A stretch of DNA of 26,494 nt from Clostridia bacterium (GTDB taxonomy: Bacteria > Bacillota > Clostridia > Christensenellales > Borkfalkiaceae): contig JAGCMG010000022.1 in the NCBI GenBank assembly GCA_017646555.1, positions 1-26,494 of the forward strand, in the 5' to 3' direction. Each line of letters begins with the position of its first letter. Position 1 is the first letter of the stretch. The notes beneath the pieces are model-generated. The model did not search any database. It had not been told where the DNA came from and saw only the letters and a list, made by a program, of their open reading frames with translations. The translations under genes were made by a program, and so were the position numbers. Positions 15,891-22,321 of the stretch are shown here, piece by piece.

Positions 15891-16000
15891 ATGTACGATT
15901 ATACTACGTTTATGTATTTTTATACAATGAATTTTTTCGATAAAAATGTACGATTATACTACGTTTGTGTATTTTTATACAATGAATTTTTCCGATAAAA
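15891..16000 (+). repeat. 55-bp tandem direct repeat (two copies) with embedded dyads
   Basis: Copy one is 15891-15945 and copy two is 15946-16000, differing at only 2 of 55 positions. Each copy has TACG twice at 11-bp spacing near its left end and a perfect dyad TGTAT-N4-ATACA (15913-15926 and 15968-15981) overlapping a -10-like TACAAT. It likely forms a duplicated regulator-binding/promoter region for the GH43 gene at 16098. Confidence 0.85.
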
Positions 16001-16027
16001 AGGTTAAAAAAATTCGTTTTTTGGGAT

Positions 16028-16068
16028 AAATTTAATGCGTGAAAAGCATTTTATTTTTCACTAAATTT
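16028..16068 (+). promoter_or_regulatory. Leader hairpin upstream of the first GH43 ribosome-binding site
   Basis: AAATTTA (16028-16034) pairs with TAAATTT (16062-16068), and, inside a 4-base bulge, GTGAAAA (16039-16045) pairs with TTTTCAC (16055-16061). An alternative small hairpin AATGC/GCATT (16034-16038 with 16046-16050) competes with it. It ends 18 bases before AGGAGG and has no T-run. Confidence 0.4.
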
Positions 16069-16097
16069 GACGGTTTTATAAATTATAGGAGGCTTAT

Positions 16098-18527
16098 ATG
16101 AAAAAAATAATTACACTTATTTTAGCATTACTTATGGCTTTATCAGTGGTTATTTCAGGCTGTACAATTACTGGTGGTAACGGCGCCAATAATAACGGTG
16201 GAAATAACAGTGGCGGTAGTAATAATGGTCCTTCTGATGACGGCTCGGGTGACGTCGGTGATGAAGAAGACTATTCTTACTTGTTCTCAACTGCTAAAGA
16301 TAGTAAGGGTAGATACGTTCATGAAGCAGGCCGTACGTATAGTGACCAAATCGGTAACTACGACCCTGATATCATGACCGAATCTCAATACGAAGCGATT
16401 TATAACAAAGACGTTTTCTATAGAAACGATATCGTTGTAGATTGTGCTGACCCTGAAGTAATGTATATTTCCGACCCAGAAAGTCCGTATTACGACTATT
16501 ACATTATGTACGGTACTACTGGTACTGGCGTTTACAACTGCTTTAGTAGTAAAGACTTAGTTAGTTGGCGTGGGGTAGGTGGTGCATACACTTGGCCTGA
16601 CGGTGGCTGGCAAGAATCAAAATGCTGGGCACCTGGCGCTATTTGGGATGAATTCGCTGACCGTGAAGATTACGGTCTTAATCCAGACGACCCAGGTACA
16701 GGCGTTTATTTCTTATTCTGCTCGGCATCAACCGACCCACTATATACTATTCAAGAAAACTCGGGTAACTGTTATCTTGACTGTGTAGTATCGACTTCGC
16801 CAGCAGGTCCATTCGTTCCAGCGTTAAAGGCTGAAGTTGGCGCAGTTATTGACGGCGTTGACTATTCAAAGGCTGAAAACTTTGCTAAATATACCGTTTA
16901 CAATGGCTATACCATTAGTGGTGAAACTGTTCAACTTAACGGTGGTAAAATTGTTCACGTATCAAGATACGGCGACGTGCGTGACGTTAACGATACGTGG
17001 TTTAACTTTGCAGCTGCTCGCGCATCTTTTGCTTGGCAATTTAAAAATAAGGCTATAGCAGGTCAAAAAGACGCACGCGGTGTAGAAGTTCCTTATACCG
17101 CAGGTCTTCTTCCTTATGATTATAGTGGCCCTAACGATTGTATCGACCCAACGCCGTTCCTTGACTATAACGATATGGTAACGAAATCTAAAGTTGTTAA
17201 CGGTGAAACGATAACGTGGCAAGAACCAAGAAAGTATTTATTCTACAGTTCTGGCTCAAGAGAAAATAAGAATATCGCGCCTGACGGTCAACCGTATATG
17301 AACGGTACTGAAATTAACGGGTTTAGATTTGTTAATAACGATTGGGCAACCCCTGATTATACTACGATTGCGAGAGTTACGCGTACTTTAGCAAATATGA
17401 TTTCAAACGAAGCAGCAGCGTATTATAATCAACAAGCAGCGGCTTACGTTCCATCTAATTATCCCGCAAATCAACCTAAAGAAGCGCCTGTTTCTTTCGG
17501 TCCTTCACAAGTAGAATATCGTATTAAAGCAAACAACGATATTAACGAAGGCGCGCAAGCGTTCTACAATGAAGAAAACGGTATGTATTATCTTACCATT
17601 TCTGCTGGTTCTTACACTAATACGACTTATCACTTACTTCAATTAGTTGCTTATAGCCCAATGGGTCCATACAGAAAACTTGACGTAGGTGAAGGTGGTT
17701 TATTATTAGGTACTGACGCTGGCCGTGTAACTGACGTTATTACCGGTCCTGGTCACCATACCTTTATGCAAGTTTACGACCATCCGACTGAAAACGATGG
17801 CGACCCAACTAACGATAGACCAAGACAATACGCTTGCGTATATCATAGACACATTAACTTGCGTTATTCACCATATGCGCGTGGACCTGTAATGGATGAA
17901 GTTAAGTGGGTAAGAAATAACAGTGGTATGATGGTAATGCACGCTAACGGTCCTACGACTTTCTTACAACCACGTATGTATGCAACTGGTGATACGCCTT
18001 ACTATAACATTGCAACAGACGATGGTGTAGTAATTAAAGTTGAAAATCCTACAGGTGGCGTTGCACAAGGTAACGATATCAAGTATTTAACCGACGGTAT
18101 TATTCCTATTCATATGGATACTGGTACAGCAATACTTCCTGCACTTGAAAGTTACGTATACGAATATTCTTCTACGGAATCTACTGGTATAGCGGTTACC
18201 ATTACTTTCCCAACTTATAGAAAAGTTACAGCGCTTATGGTTTATAACAGTAAAAACTACGAAAACGCTTGGGGTCAAGTCCGTAATATTGAATTTGACG
18301 TAAGACGTGGCAACTGGACGGCAACTACAATTATTTCAAGATTAAACTTCAATTGGGATTGGAACCAACAATACGGCGTAACTTTAATGCGTCCAGGTGG
18401 CTCGGCTGTAGCATACTTTGACGAAATTGAAATGAAAGAAATTAGATTTATGATTGTTAGAAGTAGTGGTATGACTGCAATCAATATTCCTGAAATCGTC
18501 GTTTTAGGCAGACCTAACGGTCAATAA
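16098..18527 (+). CDS. GH43-type glycosidase lipoprotein with C-terminal galactose-binding-like domain, copy 1
   Basis: This is a surface-anchored glycoside hydrolase. The lipoprotein signal ends VVISGC (C22), followed by an Asn/Gly/Ser/Asp-rich linker (to about residue 60). The five-bladed propeller of GH43 is indicated by its three acidic residues: D118 in CADPEVMYI (general base), D350 in CIDPTPFL (pKa modulator) and E484 in INEGAQAFY (general acid). WAPGAIWD, SSKDLVSW and GPGHHTF (H553/H554) with VYHRH also fit. Residues from about 670 form a discoidin/CBM32-like beta-sandwich (YLTDGI, ALMVYNSKNY, IRFMIVRSSG, EIVVLGR). Family members act mostly on arabinan, arabinoxylan or xylan side chains; the exact substrate cannot be told. 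AGGAGG precedes the ATG by 5 bases. It is followed after 18 bases by its large lipoprotein partner. At 809 aa it is longer than simple GH43 enzymes because of the linker, insertions and C-terminal domain. Confidence 0.85.
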   Translation: MKKIITLILALLMALSVVISGCTITGGNGANNNGGNNSGGSNNGPSDDGSGDVGDEEDYSYLFSTAKDSKGRYVHEAGRTYSDQIGNYDPDIMTESQYEAIYNKDVFYRNDIVVDCADPEVMYISDPESPYYDYYIMYGTTGTGVYNCFSSKDLVSWRGVGGAYTWPDGGWQESKCWAPGAIWDEFADREDYGLNPDDPGTGVYFLFCSASTDPLYTIQENSGNCYLDCVVSTSPAGPFVPALKAEVGAVIDGVDYSKAENFAKYTVYNGYTISGETVQLNGGKIVHVSRYGDVRDVNDTWFNFAAARASFAWQFKNKAIAGQKDARGVEVPYTAGLLPYDYSGPNDCIDPTPFLDYNDMVTKSKVVNGETITWQEPRKYLFYSSGSRENKNIAPDGQPYMNGTEINGFRFVNNDWATPDYTTIARVTRTLANMISNEAAAYYNQQAAAYVPSNYPANQPKEAPVSFGPSQVEYRIKANNDINEGAQAFYNEENGMYYLTISAGSYTNTTYHLLQLVAYSPMGPYRKLDVGEGGLLLGTDAGRVTDVITGPGHHTFMQVYDHPTENDGDPTNDRPRQYACVYHRHINLRYSPYARGPVMDEVKWVRNNSGMMVMHANGPTTFLQPRMYATGDTPYYNIATDDGVVIKVENPTGGVAQGNDIKYLTDGIIPIHMDTGTAILPALESYVYEYSSTESTGIAVTITFPTYRKVTALMVYNSKNYENAWGQVRNIEFDVRRGNWTATTIISRLNFNWDWNQQYGVTLMRPGGSAVAYFDEIEMKEIRFMIVRSSGMTAINIPEIVVLGRPNGQ

Positions 18528-18545
18528 TAAAGGAGGGAAAGTTAT

Positions 18546-21500
18546 ATGAAAAACAAATCACGGATTAAATTATTAATAACTTGCTTATTTGCTTTAGTGC
18601 TTTCGCTCTCTTTATTCGCATTTGCTTGCAATAATAGCGCAAATAACGGCGCTAATGCTGAAGATTATTCGTTTAAATCAAATCCTTTTGCAAGTCAAAC
18701 GCCTAATCTTGATAACTATGAAGGCATAAAATACATTCAAAACTACCATCCTGTATACGCAGAGTACGAAGGCATTACCGTTGACGGTGTGGTTAATGAA
18801 GACGAATGGGCAGGAAAGAATAAAGTTAGTTATACTTTCGTTCAAGCAAACCAAACCTACTCGGCAGAATTCTCTTGTGACTTTAACAAAGACGGTTTCG
18901 TAATGTACTCAAAAGTATCCGGTGGTCCTATCTACTACAACTATGGTAGAGGTTCGACGAGTAACACTGGTTGGGAATACTACGTTGCATCATCAAGTTC
19001 GGGCAATACGGGAATAAACACATCACATAGAACGTGGGAAATAGACTTATCTGCAGGTGGTTATTTTATCACTAAAGAATATTTACAACCAGCAGCAACT
19101 AACGACCCTGCTTGGCGTGTTTACGTAGTTCCACTTGACGTTCAATCAACTATTCACGGCACTATCAACGACGCTAACTCAACCGAAGGTTGGACTACTG
19201 AATGGTTTATGCCTTGGTATGCTTTAGGTGATAGCGTTCCACCGACGAGTATTTTCGTACTCCCTGCATATCTTTATTCAGCAACAAAGACTTCAACGGG
19301 TACCGTTTGGGTTGATACTATTAAAGAAGGCAAGGGTACTGCTGGCGATTTAGGCAATGAAGGTGCTTGGGGTAATTACGCTGACCGTTTTGAATTTACT
19401 GAAGACGGTTACAAAGACCCAAGTGATACGTCTTTAACTGAAAACATACTTAATGAAACTCCTGACTTCGGTACGGTTACCTATACTGGTACTAAAGAAA
19501 CGGGTCTTACCGTTGTAGCAACCCCAAAGCCAGGTTATGAAGTAGAATATCTCTACGTAAACGGTAAATTAGTAAACGGCGCGCAAGCGACTTTAGCACC
19601 TAATACTTTCAGTGGCCTTTCGGTATTAGTTAAATTTAAACAAGCAGACACAAGGTCAAATATTAGTTTTACGGCAAACTTTACGGCTAAAGGTTTACCG
19701 ATGAACTATTCTATTGAAGGTAAAGAAGTTCGTATTTCAACGACTTACGCTGAACAAGTAGCAACAATTACAAACGGCAAAGCAAATTTCAATTTACCTG
19801 CAGGTGAATATACCGTTTCATTAGTTGATATTCCTTTAGTGAAAGCGACTTGCACGGTAGACAGTAATACTTCAAATTTAAACATTGAATTAGTTACCGA
19901 TTTGTTTATGTCGTTATCGAACGGCACGGCAACTTTTAAAGGCAATTCTTTTGACGTAGCATTTACTACTGCTGCATCTACGCAAGGTTTAGTGTTTAAT
20001 AACGATTTAGGAAATATCGTTTGGGTACAAGCAACGATTGATAAAAATACCGGTTTAACTGGTGAAAGTGGTGGTATGTTAATTCAAACAAACGGCCACA
20101 CACTTACTTGGGGTACTCATTACGACCCTGCTAAATCATCAACTAACGACGGTTGGGAACTTCGTTGGGGTAATGCCACTTGGAATACTTTCGCTATGAC
20201 TGCGGAAGAATATTCGGCTTTTTGCAACAACCAACTCGAAATAGCCCTTTCTATTGGTACTAACACAATTTACGCATATGCAAAGCCTCTTACTTCAAAC
20301 ACTTGGAGATTAGTTGCTTCATTAAATGGCTCGTACGTTAAAATTATAGGTCTTGCAACCAACGTTAAAAGCGCTTGTAACTTTAAGAACGTTCAATACG
20401 CTATTGAAACTATTCCATCAGGTCTTATAGACGTAACGACTAACGTCGCTTCGGGCTCTAACACTGGTACTGCATCGGCTTATATGCCTAACTACGGTGG
20501 TAAACTTTACGTTAAGCAACAAGCGTCAACTGGCTATAAATTAACTGCAATCATAGTAAACGGTGTTAACTATCCTATTGGTGCCGTAGCAGATAATCAA
20601 GGAATTATTCTTAATAATATTCCTGCATCTAAGACCATTAACGTTGAAGTTTATTTTACGTCAACTACTATTGACCCTAATGCAACAATGCAAGACGTTA
20701 CTCTTACGCTCAATCAATCCAACGTTATCTTAATGGATAAATACGTTACGGAAGGCTCTGTTGTAGCGCTTTCATCAACGGGATATTCAACGACGGCAAC
20801 GGTAGGGGCAAATGGTTTGCTTTCTACTAAACTTTTACCTGGTGCATACACCGCTAACATTACGGGTTATAAACCGTTTACGTTCCTCGTATCGGACAGT
20901 GCTTTAACTGATGAAAAAACCATTTCTGCGGTTGATATGACTTCAAACGCCGACCTTAATGCGGACGGCGCATTAGAACAAAGCGCGTTCACAGATAATC
21001 CGACTTTCGCAACTGAATTTAGCGATAAAATTATTTACGCTGAATTTATCGTTTACTTGCCACAAAACGTTGATAAAAACGAATTTGGTGGCGTTACAAT
21101 GCAAATGAAATCCGTTAAGGCTAACGGCACTGATTTTGAAGCAGTAAGTTGGGGCACACACTATGATACTACTGCTACAACTAAATATAGTGCAGACGGC
21201 AATTACTGGGGCTTACGCTTTGCTAATGACGACCACTGGTATGGTAGTGGTTTAAATGCAAGTCAATACGCTAAATTTAGTTCTTCTACTGGTCTTAAGG
21301 TTGCGCTTACAATCGTAAATAGCGTTGCTTACGGTCTTGTTGACGATGGTGCTGGTAACCTTACCATTTTAGAATTAAGCGCAAAACATACTTTTAAGAG
21401 CATTCATAAACTCTTTAAAAACCAAGCGTCAAAGATTACTAACTTGAAACTTGCAACTGATATCAATTCGGCTCCTTCAATCGTTAAACAAATAGCAGGT

Positions 21501-22055
21501 TTAGAAGATATTACCGACGTTAAACCTTTAATGAACGAAAGATTATACACGGTAACGGGTAGTGCATCTTCGGGTTATAGCATAACCTTAAAAGATAAAT
21601 CTATTGATAACGCATACAGTGGTCCTTTAATGGGTTACGATTTTACTAATAATTCCATTTCGTTCACTTATAATTATTCTGTCGTTGACGGGGCATATTT
21701 CTTCCCGACATTAAATTTCGTACTTGAAGACGGCACAAGACACGCGCTTCAATTCGTATGTTGGAAGGGCAATATGACGTTAAAGTATACGTCTGCGCCT
21801 AATGTAGACCCTAATACGAACGTTGGTAGCGTAGCAAGTGGTACGAATTTTGAAATTAAAAAAGGTGAAGATGGTAAACTTGCAGTTTACGCTAACGGCA
21901 CTTTAAAAATAACGTATAACACTGATGCAAGCGAAATAGTGGGATTCCTATTCTTTACTAACTACGACCATGCCTACGGTTATAAAACCGGCGACTCTGA
22001 ATCTGGTACGAACGTAGTTTGGAGTTATGATAATTTCAAATTAAATATTGCGTAA
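18546..22055 (+). CDS. Giant multidomain glycan-binding-like lipoprotein, copy 1
   Basis: This 1169-aa protein is not a family I recognise as a whole. The signal peptide ends LFAFAC (C28, lipoprotein). Residues about 75-290 resemble CBM9/DOMON-type domains (ITVDGVVNEDEWAG, then an aromatic-rich sandwich ending in WTTEWFMPWYAL). Next comes a triplet of beta-rich units, seen twice: a Gly-Tyr 'bacterial repeat' segment (GYEVEYLYVNG near 330; GYKLTAIIVNG near 670), a short transthyretin-like segment (LPAGEYTV; LLPGAYTA), and a larger sandwich with the signature TWGTHYD (W522) or SWGTHYD (W869). A last sandwich (about 960-1169) ends the protein. No catalytic motif is visible. The N-terminal region suggests carbohydrate binding and surface location; the role as glycan-capture partner of GH43 is inference. 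AGGAGG lies 9 bases before the ATG, in the same mRNA as the GH43 gene. Confidence 0.8.
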   Translation: MKNKSRIKLLITCLFALVLSLSLFAFACNNSANNGANAEDYSFKSNPFASQTPNLDNYEGIKYIQNYHPVYAEYEGITVDGVVNEDEWAGKNKVSYTFVQANQTYSAEFSCDFNKDGFVMYSKVSGGPIYYNYGRGSTSNTGWEYYVASSSSGNTGINTSHRTWEIDLSAGGYFITKEYLQPAATNDPAWRVYVVPLDVQSTIHGTINDANSTEGWTTEWFMPWYALGDSVPPTSIFVLPAYLYSATKTSTGTVWVDTIKEGKGTAGDLGNEGAWGNYADRFEFTEDGYKDPSDTSLTENILNETPDFGTVTYTGTKETGLTVVATPKPGYEVEYLYVNGKLVNGAQATLAPNTFSGLSVLVKFKQADTRSNISFTANFTAKGLPMNYSIEGKEVRISTTYAEQVATITNGKANFNLPAGEYTVSLVDIPLVKATCTVDSNTSNLNIELVTDLFMSLSNGTATFKGNSFDVAFTTAASTQGLVFNNDLGNIVWVQATIDKNTGLTGESGGMLIQTNGHTLTWGTHYDPAKSSTNDGWELRWGNATWNTFAMTAEEYSAFCNNQLEIALSIGTNTIYAYAKPLTSNTWRLVASLNGSYVKIIGLATNVKSACNFKNVQYAIETIPSGLIDVTTNVASGSNTGTASAYMPNYGGKLYVKQQASTGYKLTAIIVNGVNYPIGAVADNQGIILNNIPASKTINVEVYFTSTTIDPNATMQDVTLTLNQSNVILMDKYVTEGSVVALSSTGYSTTATVGANGLLSTKLLPGAYTANITGYKPFTFLVSDSALTDEKTISAVDMTSNADLNADGALEQSAFTDNPTFATEFSDKIIYAEFIVYLPQNVDKNEFGGVTMQMKSVKANGTDFEAVSWGTHYDTTATTKYSADGNYWGLRFANDDHWYGSGLNASQYAKFSSSTGLKVALTIVNSVAYGLVDDGAGNLTILELSAKHTFKSIHKLFKNQASKITNLKLATDINSAPSIVKQIAGLEDITDVKPLMNERLYTVTGSASSGYSITLKDKSIDNAYSGPLMGYDFTNNSISFTYNYSVVDGAYFFPTLNFVLEDGTRHALQFVCWKGNMTLKYTSAPNVDPNTNVGSVASGTNFEIKKGEDGKLAVYANGTLKITYNTDASEIVGFLFFTNYDHAYGYKTGDSESGTNVVWSYDNFKLNIA

Positions 22056-22079
22056 TATTTTGCGTAATCATTAAAAATT

Positions 22080-22104
22080 AAGGCACCTTTCGGGGTGCCT
22101 TTTT
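22080..22104 (+). terminator. Intrinsic terminator after the first module
   Basis: AAGGCACC (22080-22087) pairs with GGTGCCTT (22094-22101) around a 6-base loop and is followed by a T-run to 22104, 24 bases past the stop codon. Confidence 0.93.
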
Positions 22105-22126
22105 GTTGAAATTAAAAAAATAAAAG

Positions 22127-22192
22127 TGATAAATTTTATCATTTATGAAAACAATTATCAAAAAAGTTATGAAAAATTTAAAATAATTATCA
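22127..22192 (+). promoter_or_regulatory. TTATCA-rich cluster and dyad upstream of the second module's promoter
   Basis: A perfect dyad TGATAAA-t-TTTATCA occupies 22127-22141. TTATCA recurs at 22155-22160 and 22187-22192, with TTATGA variants between. It lies 60-125 bases upstream of the -35, so it could be an operator cluster or an UP-element-like AT tract. Low certainty because of the AT-rich background. Confidence 0.3.
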
Positions 22193-22251
22193 TAAAGTGT
22201 AAAAACGTGGCGAAAAGATGTTTTTAAATGCACCTAACAACAAAAATACAA

Positions 22252-22280
22252 TTGACAAAATAAAAAGTGACTGATATAAT
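22252..22280 (+). promoter_or_regulatory. Perfect consensus sigma-A promoter of the second module
   Basis: TTGACA (22252-22257) and TATAAT (22275-22280) are spaced 17 bases apart, with an extended -10 TG at 22272-22273. The predicted leader is about 35 bases and carries AGGAGG at 22311-22316. This is the strongest promoter match in the window. Confidence 0.88.
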
Positions 22281-22321
22281 TATTGTGAAGATTTTTTTTA
22301 TTATATAAAAAGGAGGCATAT

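Larger units (their letters stand above)
15609..16097 (+). other. Long upstream region of the first GH43 module
   Basis: This gene-free stretch of 489 bases contains, in order, a 7-bp inverted repeat (15683-15701), a 27-base alternating purine-pyrimidine tract (15729-15755), a 55-codon open stretch without start codon (15763-15930), a 55-bp tandem repeat (15891-16000), a hairpin (16028-16068) and AGGAGG at 16087-16092. No promoter close to consensus is evident. Confidence 0.8.

Noticed and set aside
16174..17058. Short plus-strand frames inside the first GH43 gene
   Set aside because: Low-complexity out-of-frame readings of a gene with clear catalytic motifs.
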